Of a DNA stretch of 64,000 nucleotides, positions 1-9,753 are shown piece by piece; the first letter of the stretch is position 1; every line of letters begins with the position of its first letter. The notes beneath the pieces were generated by a model. That model was not told the DNA's origin and searched no databases. It saw only the letters and a list, made by a program, of their open reading frames with translations. Origin of the DNA: an uncultured Thalassolituus sp. (GTDB lineage Bacteria; Pseudomonadota; Gammaproteobacteria; Pseudomonadales; Oceanobacteraceae); NCBI GenBank assembly GCA_913061435.1, contig CAJXUK010000009.1:22477-86476 (forward strand), given 5' to 3'. The position numbers and the translations under genes were made by a program.

Positions 1-52
1 TCCCATAATCTTTATTCGTTAATTGTACTGTTTGATCTTTTGCTTTTAAATT

Positions 53-78
53 CAATAACATTTCTAGGAATGTTATTG
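53..78. repeat. 26-bp near-perfect palindrome
   Basis: The two arms CAATAACATT and AATGTTATTG are exact reverse complements around a TCTAGG centre. It could be an operator or the stem of a hairpin. It lies just before a second structured element and beyond the 3' end of trmB. No T tract follows on either strand, so a simple terminator is not supported. Confidence 0.6.
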
Positions 79-86
79 AGGCCGAG

Positions 87-165
87 GCAGCAAGGAAAAA
101 AACACTGAAAAGCGGAGTTTAGCCCGCTAAATGAGCATTTTGAATGTGTTTTTTAATACCGCTGC
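87..165 (+). other. Nested stem-loop intergenic element (candidate structured RNA)
   Basis: Three nested helices can be drawn: GCAGC (87-91) with GCTGC (161-165), AAAAAACAC (97-105) with GTGTTTTTT (146-154), and TTTAGC (118-123) with GCTAAA (126-131). An AAAA/TTTT pairing sits between the last two. The internal loop between helices has GCGGAG on one side and TGAGCA on the other, which could form G-A pairs. I have the impression that similar GGAGTTTA...TAAATGAGC segments occur between genes of other marine gammaproteobacteria, but I cannot name a family. Strand is assigned from the orientation of the U-rich arm and is uncertain. Confidence 0.45.
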
Positions 166-189
166 ATCAACGTAAATAATTCCTAGCTG

Positions 190-993
190 CTAACTAATTT
201 TTTCGAAGAAAAGATCCCACACCCCATGGCCAAGTTTCTCGCCACGCTTTTCAAACTTGGTTAGCGGGCGGTGATCAGGGCGCGGGGTATATTGGCCTTC
301 ACCTGCTTGGTTTGTAAACCCTTCCGCGGCGCTCAGTACTTCCATCATATGTTCTGCATACGGCTGCCAATCGGTCGCCATATGAATAATTCCGCCGGGT
401 TTCAATTTGGCACGAATCATTTGTACAAATTCTTCGTTAACAATACGGCGCTTATTGTGACGTTTTTTATGCCAAGGGTCAGGAAAAAACAATTGTAGGC
501 AATCAAAACTTTCATCCGCAATTTGCTGCTTTAATACTTCAATTGCATCGTCTTCACTGATGCGAATATTAGTTACACCCTCTTCATCGGCCATACGTAA
601 AGCAGAACCCACACCGGGGGTATGCACTTCAATACCAATAAAGTTTTTTTCTGGTGCCGCTTTTGCCATTTCTATCAGCGACTGCCCCATACCAAAACCG
701 ATTTCTAACACGGTATAGGCATCGCGGCCAAAAGCCTTGGGGAGATCAAGCTCACCATCGTCTAATGAAAATCCCAACTTATCCCATTGGCGATCATAAC
801 CCAGCTGCTGTCCTGCAGTTAAACGCCCGGTACGACGAACAAAAGAACGTATGCGTCGCTTTTGACCTTCTATTATTTGCTCTTCTGTCAAAGTTTCTGC
901 CTGGGTTTCTGTATAGGTATCTTCTGCTTTCGGCTTATCTTGTTCGGTCACTATATTGTTCTCTTCATCAATCATAAACGAGTTATTGCTCAT
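190..993 (-). CDS. trmB: tRNA (guanine-N7-)-methyltransferase TrmB
   Basis: Uses SAM to methylate N7 of G46 in the variable loop of tRNAs in the cytoplasm. The protein has 267 residues. A SAM-binding motif EIGFGMG lies near residues 97-103, and the family signature [12 protein letters not shown] starts near residue 172. The first 40 residues are acidic, low in complexity and probably disordered. The chosen start is the ATG at 993; a TTG one codon upstream would also be in frame. The gene starts inside the 3' end of the DUF423 gene (11-bp overlap), so the two are probably cotranscribed. Identification is secure; the exact N-terminus is less so, since another ATG lies six codons further in. Confidence 0.93.
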   Translation of the reverse strand: MSNNSFMIDEENNIVTEQDKPKAEDTYTETQAETLTEEQIIEGQKRRIRSFVRRTGRLTAGQQLGYDRQWDKLGFSLDDGELDLPKAFGRDAYTVLEIGFGMGQSLIEMAKAAPEKNFIGIEVHTPGVGSALRMADEEGVTNIRISEDDAIEVLKQQIADESFDCLQLFFPDPWHKKRHNKRRIVNEEFVQMIRAKLKPGGIIHMATDWQPYAEHMMEVLSAAEGFTNQAGEGQYTPRPDHRPLTKFEKRGEKLGHGVWDLFFEKIS

Positions 994-1396
994 CAAGTGG
1001 CAGCTTCAACGCAGCAACCATTATAAGTATCCAGCCCATTATAAAGGCTAATCCACCAATTGGGGTAATAGGGCCTAACCAACTTGGAAATCCGCCAGAC
1101 AGTGACATAAATGTCATGGTGTATAAACTGCCGCTGAACAACATAATGCCCAAGATCATAAAGTTAGCACTCCATTTAATGAGCCGCTTTAATCTTTTTA
1201 CCGCAGGCAGTAACAATAAAATTGCTAACGCTAATAAAACCAAACTGTGGATAAACTGATATTGCACACCCGTTTGATAAACGGTCAGCATGTCTAAGCT
1301 AACCACTTTTTTTAATCCGTGGGCACCAAAAGCTCCAAGCGCTACACTCATAAAACCACTAAAGCCACTGGCTGCCAGATAAAAACGAGAACTCAT
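983..1396 (-). CDS. DUF423 family small membrane protein
   Basis: The 137-residue protein has about four hydrophobic segments (roughly residues 5-25, 45-65, 73-93 and 105-130) and the FGAHGLK segment seen in DUF423/YgdD-type inner-membrane proteins. The biochemical function of the family is unknown. It precedes and overlaps trmB, so it is the first gene of a two-gene unit. I infer membrane location from hydrophobicity only. Confidence 0.85.
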   Translation of the reverse strand: MSSRFYLAASGFSGFMSVALGAFGAHGLKKVVSLDMLTVYQTGVQYQFIHSLVLLALAILLLLPAVKRLKRLIKWSANFMILGIMLFSGSLYTMTFMSLSGGFPSWLGPITPIGGLAFIMGWILIMVAALKLPLDEQ

Positions 1397-1527
1397 AAAC
1401 TAAAACCTTTAAAAAGTCGTATAAAGCCTAATTAAGCGACATCTTATGGACATAAGATTAGAAATCAACCGCATAGCCCTTTATGATAGGGCCATCCATC
1501 TCATTCGTGATCAGACACAGGCTACTC

Positions 1528-2991
1528 GTGAAATATAAAGATCTGCGTGACTTCATCAAACAACTGGAAAAAAAAGGCGAGCTTAAACGCATCAGCTATC
1601 CGGTTGATCCTCACTTAGAAATGACCGAAATCGCCGACCGTGTATTGCGTGCAGGCGGTCCAGCATTATTATTTGAAAACCCAAAAGGCCATAGTATTCC
1701 AGTTCTTGCCAACTTATTTGGTACACCAGAACGGGTTGCTTTAGGAATGGGTGAGTCATCAGTTGAAGCCTTACGTGGTGTTGGTGAATTGCTGGCTTTT
1801 TTAAAAGAACCAGAGCCGCCCAAAGGCATTAAAGATGCTTGGAGCAAGCTACCTATTTTTCGTAAGGTTCTAAGCCTTAGCCAAAAAGAAGTAAAAAAAG
1901 CAGCTTGCCAAGAAATTGTACACGAAGGTGATCGTGTTGATTTAAGTAAATTCCCGATTCAGCATTGCTGGCCGGGTGATGCAGCACCGCTAATCACTTG
2001 GCCGTTAGTCATCACCAAGGGCCCTAACAAAGATCGCCACAATCTTGGCATTTACCGAATGCAGGTTATTGCTAAAAATAAACTGATCATGCGCTGGTTA
2101 AGTCACCGCGGTGGTGCACTGGATTTTCGTGAATTTCAACAGCAGAATCCGGGCAAACCGTATCCTGTATCCGTTGCTTTAGGGGCAGACCCAGCAACGA
2201 TTTTAGGCGCTGTAACCCCAGTACCGGATACCTTGTCAGAATATGCATTCGCCGGCTTACTGCGCGATAGCCGCACCGAAGTAGTGAAAAGCCTAGGCAA
2301 TGACCTCATGGTGCCCGCCTCTGCCGAAATTATTTTAGAAGGCTTTATTTACCCCGATGAAATGGCCGACGAAGGGCCGTTTGGTGACCATACAGGTTAT
2401 TACAACGAAGTAGACAGTTTCCCAGTATTTACCGTTGAGCGCATTACGCACCGTAAAGATCCTATTTATCACAGCACTTATACCGGCCGTCCACCAGATG
2501 AGCCGGCGATTTTAGGCGTGGCGTTAAACGAAGTCTTTGTGCCTATTTTGCGTAAGCAATTTCCAGAAATTACCGACTTTTACCTGCCGCCAGAGGGTTG
2601 CTCTTACCGTATGGCAGTGGTCACTATCAAGAAGCAATACCCTGGTCACGCCAAACGCGTAATGATGGGAGTTTGGTCTTTTTTACGCCAGTTTATGTAC
2701 ACTAAGTTTGTCATTGTCACCGACGACGATATTAACGCTCGCGATTGGAATGACGTAATTTGGGCTATTACGACCCGTATGGACCCAACCCGTGATACCA
2801 CTTTAATCGACAATACACCGATCGATTATCTCGACTTTGCTTCACCTGTGTCTGGTTTAGGCTCAAAAATGGGTTTAGATGCTACCAATAAATGGCCCGG
2901 TGAAACCGATCGTGAGTGGGGTGAACCCATTGTCATGGATGAAAAGGTCAAAGATAAGGTAGACGCTATGTGGAAAGAACTAGGTCTTTAA
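1528..2991 (+). CDS. ubiD: 4-hydroxy-3-polyprenylbenzoate decarboxylase UbiD
   Basis: Decarboxylates 3-polyprenyl-4-hydroxybenzoate in ubiquinone synthesis, using prenylated FMN supplied by UbiX. The 487-residue protein aligns from its first residues with E. coli UbiD (KYKDLRDF..., ...[13 protein letters not shown]). It contains the NLGIYRMQ segment and the [12 protein letters not shown] segment that carries the catalytic glutamate. I chose the GTG at 1528 because similarity begins there and an ACAGG precedes it; an in-frame ATG at 1483 would add 15 residues. The gene is followed 4 bp later by a ferredoxin-type reductase gene, which suggests cotranscription. Confidence 0.95.
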   Translation: MKYKDLRDFIKQLEKKGELKRISYPVDPHLEMTEIADRVLRAGGPALLFENPKGHSIPVLANLFGTPERVALGMGESSVEALRGVGELLAFLKEPEPPKGIKDAWSKLPIFRKVLSLSQKEVKKAACQEIVHEGDRVDLSKFPIQHCWPGDAAPLITWPLVITKGPNKDRHNLGIYRMQVIAKNKLIMRWLSHRGGALDFREFQQQNPGKPYPVSVALGADPATILGAVTPVPDTLSEYAFAGLLRDSRTEVVKSLGNDLMVPASAEIILEGFIYPDEMADEGPFGDHTGYYNEVDSFPVFTVERITHRKDPIYHSTYTGRPPDEPAILGVALNEVFVPILRKQFPEITDFYLPPEGCSYRMAVVTIKKQYPGHAKRVMMGVWSFLRQFMYTKFVIVTDDDINARDWNDVIWAITTRMDPTRDTTLIDNTPIDYLDFASPVSGLGSKMGLDATNKWPGETDREWGEPIVMDEKVKDKVDAMWKELGL

Positions 2992-2995
2992 TCTT

Positions 2996-4063
2996 ATGGC
3001 CAAAGATTCTAATACGCAGTCTTACATAGTAACCTTTAAGCCATCGAATTTAACCATTCAGGTGGCTGCAGACCAAGCCTTGCAAGAAGCTTGCTATGAA
3101 CAAGGGATTATCCTTCCTTTAAGTTGCGAAAATGGTGCTTGTCAGATTTGTGAAGCGCAGCTTTTGTCCGGTACCCTAGATCAGCGGCAAGGGTACCAAG
3201 TTGATCTGCAAAAAGGCCAAATACTTGAGTCGCCTAATCAGGTATTATTATGTTTAACGTATCCGCTTTCCGATTTAGAGATTTATATGCCAGAGATTTA
3301 TGCACCCGGTCACTCTCCAGCAACAACACTTGCCTGCCAAGTATCGAGTGTCGAGGCCTTAAATGCATCCGTTTATCGGATTGAGTTATTAGCCCCTGCT
3401 GGCAGTAAACTTAACTATTTACCCGGCCAGTATTTAGAACTTCATGTTGCTGACCAGCAACTGCCTTATTCAATTGCTAATGCACCGGACCCAGAAAAAC
3501 CACGTCGCTTAGAGCTGCAAATTTCAGATCATAATGACGTCACGGCTAGTATCATTGCTGAACTGAAAGCCGCGGCAGATAATCGCACCACCGTAAAAGC
3601 AACACTGGCAAAAGGCGAATGCTTTTTAGCTGAGCTGCCAAAACAACCTATTTTATTGGTATGCGCCGGCACTGGTTTTTCTCAGATTCAGTGCCTAGCC
3701 GAAGCGATTTTAATGCAAGACCCAGAACACGAAGTTCATCTGTATTGGTCTAACCGCACCTTGGATGATTTTTATCTATATGACACACCAAGACAATGGC
3801 AAAGCCAGCACACCAACTTTACCTTTCACCCTATTTTAGAGACCAAGCTAGAAGGCAATGCCAACAGCTGGCAAGGGCGGGCAGGTTGGATATATGAAGT
3901 CATTCATGAAGACTTTAATGATCTTAGCCAAGTGCAAATGTACGCTTGTGGATCACCTAATATGATTCACGGCACCCTTGATCAACTCGAAAAGCTAGGT
4001 TTAAGCGAAAATAACATGCACAGCGATGTGTTTAGTTATGCACCGCGTAACAAGAAAAACTAA
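2996..4063 (+). CDS. 2Fe-2S ferredoxin / FAD / NAD(P) reductase fusion
   Basis: This 355-residue protein has a plant-type ferredoxin domain with C44, C49, C52 and C86 in the usual C-x4-C-x2-C-x33-C spacing. A ferredoxin-reductase-type FAD domain follows (LPYS near residue 158), then an NAD(P) domain (CAGTGFSQ near 223, YACGSPNM near 318). Such proteins pass electrons from NAD(P)H to flavin or iron-sulfur partners and are often annotated as CDP-6-deoxy-delta-3,4-glucoseen reductase or a flavin reductase. The true substrate is unknown. Tight coupling to ubiD suggests a redox role linked to ubiquinone or to the UbiX/UbiD flavin, but that is inference. Confidence 0.85.
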   Translation: MAKDSNTQSYIVTFKPSNLTIQVAADQALQEACYEQGIILPLSCENGACQICEAQLLSGTLDQRQGYQVDLQKGQILESPNQVLLCLTYPLSDLEIYMPEIYAPGHSPATTLACQVSSVEALNASVYRIELLAPAGSKLNYLPGQYLELHVADQQLPYSIANAPDPEKPRRLELQISDHNDVTASIIAELKAAADNRTTVKATLAKGECFLAELPKQPILLVCAGTGFSQIQCLAEAILMQDPEHEVHLYWSNRTLDDFYLYDTPRQWQSQHTNFTFHPILETKLEGNANSWQGRAGWIYEVIHEDFNDLSQVQMYACGSPNMIHGTLDQLEKLGLSENNMHSDVFSYAPRNKKN

Positions 4064-4123
4064 TTTATGCGATCTACTCAACACTAATAGCGATGAATTT
4101 ACTGCTGTTAGTGTTGCTTATAA

Positions 4124-5377
4124 TCATGTCATAGAGCGCTTTACCGCAACGCGAGAACTGAGCAACGATAACAAAAAGCCCATCGCCATCAATCCTGAAG
4201 CAATAAAAAACAACCAATAATAGCTTTCAAAGTATCCGTATAGCGCCGACATAACATAACCCGATAGCGCTTGCGCTAAAGCAAAGATAGCCGTTGCCCA
4301 ACCCCAATACTTTTTATGCTCAACCGGCCCTACTAATTCGGCGATACGTCCAGATGTTAACGATACAACCCCTGGTACCATAGCGCCGAAGATAAATGAC
4401 GAAACACTGTATTTAACTAAATCTAATGCCGTGTACTGAACCAACACTACAGGCAATATAATGGCAATTGCCTTGGCTAGATAAGCCATATTTAAAGTCT
4501 TAGACCAGCCAAAATTTTGTGCTCCATAGCGTACAATAAAAGGCCCACACATTGCACCTAAGCCAAACAGCGCCCACTGTAACGACGCAACATAAGTACC
4601 TAAACCTTGTTCACGAGAAATGAAATCTGCCCAAAAAATGGTATGGGGTATAAAACCTAAGGCATCAAAACCATAAGCAACCAATACACACAACACAATC
4701 AAACTAAAACTCGATACTGATGATGCTTTATCTTTGCTTGCAGCCTTAGCACTATCCGGCAGCTGCGAGCTAGATGATTGTGAGCTTGATGGCTGTGAGC
4801 TAGATGGCTGGCTCGTCAGTAATTTGCGCAGATTAATATCGTTAACCACTGCTGCTACTACACTCATTGCAGCTAATACAATCCAAGTTGCTACCAAACT
4901 GGTTTGAACTAGTAACGGAATAATGGTGGCGGCCATTAAAGCGCCAATACCAATGCCAGTGAACATTAAAGTCCCCACACTGGCGCGGCGATCAACCGCA
5001 ATAAAGGCGATCACACTGGCTGGGCCAACAACCATTAAAATAGCACCGGCAACACCAGAAACTAAGCGCCATATAAAAAACCATTCAAGGCTTAAAGGCA
5101 CAGCGCAACCGATAAAACTTAATATAACGGCAACAAAACAGGCATTCATAAGAAAACGTAAAGGCAACTTTTCTGAAATTTGATGAGCAGCAATCGCACC
5201 AAGAAAATAGCCCAAAAGGTTTGCTGCACCCAGATAAACTGCCTGATTAGCGGTAAACCATTCCTGATTAATTAACTCTGGTAATAATGGCGTATAAGAA
5301 AATCTAGCTAAACCTATACTAACGATGGTGCTCATAATCCCCACCAATAACGCAGGAACATCTTGCTTAATAATCAT
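4124..5377 (-). CDS. MFS transporter, YbfB/YjiJ type
   Basis: The 417-residue protein has about twelve hydrophobic segments. An N-terminal half with GLARFSYTPLLP resembles the YbfB/YjiJ group of major facilitator permeases. A long cytoplasmic linker between the two six-helix halves (about residues 185-225) is rich in serine, glutamine and lysine and is encoded partly by 15-bp tandem repeats. The substrate is unknown. It runs convergent to the ubiD pair and lies downstream of the haem operon terminator, so it is probably a single-gene unit. Confidence 0.85.
   Translation of the reverse strand: MIIKQDVPALLVGIMSTIVSIGLARFSYTPLLPELINQEWFTANQAVYLGAANLLGYFLGAIAAHQISEKLPLRFLMNACFVAVILSFIGCAVPLSLEWFFIWRLVSGVAGAILMVVGPASVIAFIAVDRRASVGTLMFTGIGIGALMAATIIPLLVQTSLVATWIVLAAMSVVAAVVNDINLRKLLTSQPSSSQPSSSQSSSSQLPDSAKAASKDKASSVSSFSLIVLCVLVAYGFDALGFIPHTIFWADFISREQGLGTYVASLQWALFGLGAMCGPFIVRYGAQNFGWSKTLNMAYLAKAIAIILPVVLVQYTALDLVKYSVSSFIFGAMVPGVVSLTSGRIAELVGPVEHKKYWGWATAIFALAQALSGYVMSALYGYFESYYWLFFIASGLMAMGFLLSLLSSRVAVKRSMT
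4767..4811 (-). repeat. Three 15-bp tandem repeats inside the MFS gene
   Basis: Units 4767-4781, 4782-4796 and 4797-4811 differ at one to three positions and encode repeats of a five-residue Ser/Gln/Pro motif in the central linker of the transporter. The unit length is a multiple of three, so gain or loss of copies keeps the frame. Confidence 0.85.
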
Positions 5378-5483
5378 AGGTTGAAACGCCTTAACTTACC
5401 GTTTGATAGCTTTCTGCACGGTAGCTTGATATTTAGTTGATAATTTTATTTATTGAATAATAAATGGGTGCCATTACTCGCAC

Positions 5484-5508
5484 AAAAAAGCCGCTTCAAC
5501 AAGCGGCT
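5484..5508 (-). terminator. Rho-independent terminator of the hem operon
   Basis: Read on the minus strand, AGCCGCTT and AAGCGGCT pair around a GTTG loop and are followed by TTTTTT. It lies 49 bp past the hemY stop and closes the hemC-D-X-Y operon. Confidence 0.9.
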
Positions 5509-5556
5509 CGTATCATTTCTACACCAAAGTACAAAGCTCAGTAAAGGCGTTAGTAA

Positions 5557-6759
5557 CTAAAACAGGGCTTTATTAAAATGCTCACACGCGCCTTCAAAGT
5601 CACCCTGCTTGGTCAGCAAATCACCTAATTCCGCATGAATCTCCGGCAGTGCTTTAATACTGGCCGCCGCCACTAAATATTCTTTTGCTTTATCTGCATT
5701 ACCGGCACGATTAGCAATGCGCCCCAAAGCCAGTAAGAGCATAGGATCATTAGTTCGCTCGGTTAATTGCTGCTCAGCAAACAATAGCTGACGCTGAGTG
5801 TCGGCAGCATCAATGCAACCATACAAGTTAATCAGATCATCGTGCCATACCGAAGATAGGGCTCCACGTAGCACATGCTCTGCTTTGCTAGGTTGCTTTA
5901 GTTGTAATAATAAATCGACATAACAACGCAATACATCTTCCGATAAGCGCACGGCTTTAGGGGCATCATTATAGATTTCAGCAATCACGTCAGCCTGTCC
6001 AGTAGCCGCGGCTACACTTGAACCATAGCTTTTAGCAGCGCGATGCATTAACTGAATAACCACCTTCTCTTCCAACTCTTTCAGCTTGTCTTGCGGGATG
6101 AGTTTCGCCAACTTACGCACAGTGGGCAGCAACTCTTTTAGTGCAATCCAATCTTCCAGTTCGGTCAAAACTTTAATATGCATTTTCAACAAATGCTTAT
6201 GCTTAGGATTTTTCTTGCGTAGACGTAGCACAACTGCCAACGCTTGCTCAATTTGTCCACGAGAAATCAATAATTGTATTTGAGTAATGGCAACGGCTAA
6301 CTCAGCTCCCTTGGTACTTTGGCTGGCTTCTTTTAACCAGTGCTCAGACTTATCCATATCTCCTTGCTCGTATGCTGCTCGAGCTGCGCCCAAGTAGTTA
6401 ATCAACGGATTGTCGCCCAAAGTTGCTGCCTGAGTAAGCTGGCGCTCCGCTGTGTGCCACTGACCTTGCGCTAGGCTCAAAAAACCACGCGTAGTTTGCC
6501 GCTGGCCACGCACAGAACGACGTTTTTTACGCCATTCATTAATACGCCAATCGCTACCAATCAATAGCAACACTAAACGTAATACCAAATATACCGAAAC
6601 AAAAAATAGCGCCAGCATGACCACAAAAAACCAAAAGCTGGTTTCTAAAGTGTAATGACTCCAGCTAAACAACACATAACCAGAGTCGAGACTAATCATA
6701 TAACCAAAAGACAAACCCACCAGCAAAAAACCAGCGACTAAGATAACGAGTTTTTTCAT
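5557..6759 (-). CDS. hemY: HemY-like TPR membrane protein
   Basis: This 400-residue protein begins with two membrane segments (about residues 5-25 and 40-65), followed by a basic stretch and a helical, TPR-like region to the end. It is the gammaproteobacterial 'HemY' of haem operons, distinct from the protoporphyrinogen oxidase of the same name. Its exact role is not established; it is thought to assist late porphyrin synthesis. It is the last gene of the operon, 13 bp after hemX. A GAGG site precedes the ATG. Confidence 0.9.
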   Translation of the reverse strand: MKKLVILVAGFLLVGLSFGYMISLDSGYVLFSWSHYTLETSFWFFVVMLALFFVSVYLVLRLVLLLIGSDWRINEWRKKRRSVRGQRQTTRGFLSLAQGQWHTAERQLTQAATLGDNPLINYLGAARAAYEQGDMDKSEHWLKEASQSTKGAELAVAITQIQLLISRGQIEQALAVVLRLRKKNPKHKHLLKMHIKVLTELEDWIALKELLPTVRKLAKLIPQDKLKELEEKVVIQLMHRAAKSYGSSVAAATGQADVIAEIYNDAPKAVRLSEDVLRCYVDLLLQLKQPSKAEHVLRGALSSVWHDDLINLYGCIDAADTQRQLLFAEQQLTERTNDPMLLLALGRIANRAGNADKAKEYLVAAASIKALPEIHAELGDLLTKQGDFEGACEHFNKALF

Positions 6760-6772
6760 TGTTTAATCCTCG

Positions 6773-7897
6773 TTACTTAACAGTTTGATTAGTATTAGAC
6801 TGCAACGGCAAGGCCGCATCACGGCGCTGCTGTTGCTGCAATTGGCGTAAAGTATTTAGCGAATCACTGATATCAGGCAATGCAGGGGCCACTTGCCAAG
6901 CTTGCAATTCTGTTAATGTAGCCTTAATTGCAGTAGCACTGTCACTTTCAACCATCACGTACTGATCAAGCCATTGCTTTGTTCTAACAATGCTCTGCTG
7001 ATACAAATCATGTTGTTGACGCACCAGAGCCACTTGAGCTTGCTCTAACATTAAGTGCATATTTTGCTGTAAATAATATTGCTGGTCGGGTGTCAACGGC
7101 GCTGGTAAAGCAGACTCATGCTGGCGAATGCGAACAACGGCACCAATACCAGTCCAAGCCTTATTTAAAAACTTTTGCCATGGGTTTTGCTCTAAAGGCG
7201 CGACCGGTTCATCGGCTACTTTTTGTGCGGGCAAGGTCCGAGGCATCCATTCAAGTTGTGCAATTTGATTTTGCACAGCCTGTATACGCGCGACAGCACC
7301 TGTAGTATCCACAGCGGGTACACTTTTTAACACCTGAATTTCTGTCGCTACGCGCTGACGCACAGGGAACAGTAATGGGCTATCAGTTTCTGCCAGCACC
7401 TTATCGGCAGCCCTTAAAATTGCCAAAGAACCTTGCACATCCGTTTCTAATACCAAGCGCTGATTAGCCAAACGTAATAAATACTCCGCTTCTGCTAACA
7501 ACCAATCATTTCGATCTGCACCAGGCAACTGCGCTAAACGTTCACCATTGTGTTGGACTTGCTGGCTTTGCAAACGCGCTTGTTTTTCAATATTTGCGAG
7601 TTTTTGCTGCAGGGAAATTTTGCTACCTTCACTATTACGCAGGTCTTGATCTAGGTTGGCCACTCGTTGAGACAATTCATAGCCTTTCCATGCCAAACCG
7701 CCAATCGCCGCCAACGATAAAAAGACCAATAACAAGGCAACAACCGCGATAACCGTACCAGTCTTCGATTTAGTTGAAGGTTCTGTCGATTTTTTTTTCG
7801 GTGCTTTATCTGTTTTAGCAGAAGCAGTTTCAGCGGCCGGCTTACTAGCGCCTGCTGGCGTTGTCACTGCTGGGGATTGTTCCACGTTATCAGTCAC
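6773..7897 (-). CDS. hemX: HemX family membrane protein
   Basis: The 374-residue protein has an Ala/Lys/Thr-rich N-terminal tail of about 45 residues, one hydrophobic segment (about residues 47-70), a coiled-coil stretch and a C-terminal domain typical of HemX. It lies between hemD and hemY as in other gammaproteobacteria. It is sometimes annotated as uroporphyrinogen-III C-methyltransferase, but no methyltransferase motif is present here, so that label should not be used. Translation starts with GTG at 7897 behind a GAAGGAAAA site. Confidence 0.9.
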   Translation of the reverse strand: MTDNVEQSPAVTTPAGASKPAAETASAKTDKAPKKKSTEPSTKSKTGTVIAVVALLLVFLSLAAIGGLAWKGYELSQRVANLDQDLRNSEGSKISLQQKLANIEKQARLQSQQVQHNGERLAQLPGADRNDWLLAEAEYLLRLANQRLVLETDVQGSLAILRAADKVLAETDSPLLFPVRQRVATEIQVLKSVPAVDTTGAVARIQAVQNQIAQLEWMPRTLPAQKVADEPVAPLEQNPWQKFLNKAWTGIGAVVRIRQHESALPAPLTPDQQYYLQQNMHLMLEQAQVALVRQQHDLYQQSIVRTKQWLDQYVMVESDSATAIKATLTELQAWQVAPALPDISDSLNTLRQLQQQQRRDAALPLQSNTNQTVK

Positions 7898-7917
7898 AAA
7901 TATTTTCCTTCAAATTA

Positions 7918-8733
7918 TTATTGGTTCTTATCTTGCCAGCGCTTTACAGCAGCCAACATATCAACATCTAAAGCGCTGTCGGCCATTTCAATATGAGCAA
8001 CACCCAGTGATTGGGCCAGATCGGCCACACGTTGACTGGGGGCAATAATGCCACGAATATGATCAGCAATATTTGGCTGTTGCGACACTACGGCTTCTAA
8101 CCCTTGGCCACTGCTCACCATTAACAAAGGTGATTGTGCAAGTACCTGCCGCCATTGCTGATCACTATAATCTGGCACAAGGCGCTGATAAAGCTCAGAA
8201 TAAAACACTTCTGCACCACGCTCTCGTAGGGTAGAAGCCAGCTTTTCACGGCCACCGACTCCTCGCCAGATTAATACTTTTTTACCTGCAACATTTGTTA
8301 ATTCAGGCATTACCAGCGCACTTTCACTATCAAACCGGCTAGCCGGTATTTTCACATCCAAACCTTGCTCACGCATCACACGCGCTGTCACAGGACCAAT
8401 TGCTACCCAATCTATTCCCATAGGGCCACTGACATTAAATTGCCCTAATGGCCAATACTGATCAAGATGAGATAAGCCAATTTCTGCAGCATTACTACTA
8501 ATCACAATCACCACATCGTAGCGATCAATGTTCATAAATTGTGACTTAATCGCCGGCGTTTCATCCAGTGCTTTAATTTCTAACATGGGGTGGCGAATGA
8601 CTTCGCAATCCAAGGCGGTTAAAGCATTGCAAATATCTGCAGCCTGTGTCGAAGGTCTAATCACCAGCACAGGCAGCAGCAGTGAGCTTGTAGATACATT
8701 AAAATTGGGCGAGTTCAAATTAGGCTTGTTCAT
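7918..8733 (-). CDS. hemD: Uroporphyrinogen-III synthase HemD
   Basis: Closes and inverts ring D of hydroxymethylbilane to make uroporphyrinogen III. The chosen start gives 271 residues. The family is poorly conserved in sequence; recognition rests on length, on the LVIRP start of the first Rossmann-like lobe, on the late [11 protein letters not shown] segment and on position directly after hemC. The start at 8733 overlaps the hemC end by 14 bp; an in-frame start at 8760 would overlap by 41 bp and is less likely. Confidence 0.88.
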   Translation of the reverse strand: MNKPNLNSPNFNVSTSSLLLPVLVIRPSTQAADICNALTALDCEVIRHPMLEIKALDETPAIKSQFMNIDRYDVVIVISSNAAEIGLSHLDQYWPLGQFNVSGPMGIDWVAIGPVTARVMREQGLDVKIPASRFDSESALVMPELTNVAGKKVLIWRGVGGREKLASTLRERGAEVFYSELYQRLVPDYSDQQWRQVLAQSPLLMVSSGQGLEAVVSQQPNIADHIRGIIAPSQRVADLAQSLGVAHIEMADSALDVDMLAAVKRWQDKNQ

Positions 8734-9652
8734 AAACTTCTGCAAGAATTTTATCAGCACCCTGACTAATTAAATCTTCCGCGGCACGAATACCCAAGGC
8801 TTCTGCTTCTGCTGCTGGGCCACGATATTCAGTGGTTAGCATCTGCTTACCGTCTACACTGCCAACTAGGCCACGCAACCAAAGCTCACCTTCTTTCTCA
8901 ATCGCATAACACGCAATGGGTACCTGGCAACCACCTTGCAGGCGCTTGTTCATTGCACGTTCAGCCAACACACGAGAAGCAGTAACATCGTGCTGTAACG
9001 GTTTCAGTAACGCTAACGTTTCGGCATCGTTTGAACGTAGCTCGATACCTACCGCCCCTTGACCACCTGCTGGAAGTGATACTTCAGGCTCTAAATATTG
9101 GGCAATGCGTGAATCCATTTCTAAACGCAACAAACCTGCCGACGCTAAAATAATGGCATCAAACTCACCGGCATCTAATTTACCCAAACGAGTTTGCACG
9201 TTGCCACGCAGTGAACGAATGACTAAATCCGGGCGTAGGTTCTGTAGCTGACATTGACGACGCAAGCTCGACGTACCAACTACGGCACCTTGCGGCAGCT
9301 CTTCTAAGGTTTTGTAGTGGTTTGAAACAAATGCATCACGGGGGTTTTCACGCTCTAAAATAATGCCTAGCTCTAATCCTTCTGGGAATTCCATCGGGAC
9401 ATCTTTCATTGAGTGAACCGCAATATCAGCATCACCGGCCAACATAGCCACTTCTAATTCTTTAACAAATAAACCCTTACCACCAATTTTAGACAATGGT
9501 GTATCCAATAAAATATCGCCTTGCGTTTTAAAAGTAACCAACTCAACCGTTAGGTCGGGATTTAACTCTAATAATCGTGCTTGAACATGCTCAGCCTGCC
9601 ACATGGCAAGCGGGCTTCTTCGTGTGGCAATTCTGAGGGTACGGGCAGACAT
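8720..9652 (-). CDS. hemC: Porphobilinogen deaminase (hydroxymethylbilane synthase) HemC
   Basis: Polymerises four porphobilinogens into hydroxymethylbilane in the cytoplasm. The 310-residue protein has [10 protein letters not shown] at the N-terminus, [12 protein letters not shown] in the middle and GGCQVPI, where C242 should hold the dipyrromethane cofactor. The ATG at 9652 has an AAAGGAAA site; an upstream ATG at 9670 lies outside the family alignment. It is the first gene of hemC-D-X-Y and is separated from algR by about 100 bp holding its own promoter candidate. Confidence 0.96.
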   Translation of the reverse strand: MSARTLRIATRRSPLAMWQAEHVQARLLELNPDLTVELVTFKTQGDILLDTPLSKIGGKGLFVKELEVAMLAGDADIAVHSMKDVPMEFPEGLELGIILERENPRDAFVSNHYKTLEELPQGAVVGTSSLRRQCQLQNLRPDLVIRSLRGNVQTRLGKLDAGEFDAIILASAGLLRLEMDSRIAQYLEPEVSLPAGGQGAVGIELRSNDAETLALLKPLQHDVTASRVLAERAMNKRLQGGCQVPIACYAIEKEGELWLRGLVGSVDGKQMLTTEYRGPAAEAEALGIRAAEDLISQGADKILAEVYEQA

Positions 9653-9688
9653 AAGATTTCCTTTGCACAATAAACAAAAATTTGGTCA

Positions 9689-9716
9689 ATGATACCAGTT
9701 TTTATAATGTTATTAA
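9689..9716 (-). promoter_or_regulatory. Candidate sigma-70 promoter of hemC
   Basis: On the minus strand TTAATA and TATCAT are separated by 16 bp, about 37 bp upstream of the hemC start. Both hexamers are imperfect; support is position and spacing only. Confidence 0.3.
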
Positions 9717-9753
9717 GGCTTGAGCACGGAATAGCGGTTTTATGACAAAGGGA

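Noticed and set aside
4026..4220. 64-residue plus-strand ORF after the reductase gene
   Set aside because: Covers the reductase 3' end in another frame and the convergent MFS gene; no sensible composition.
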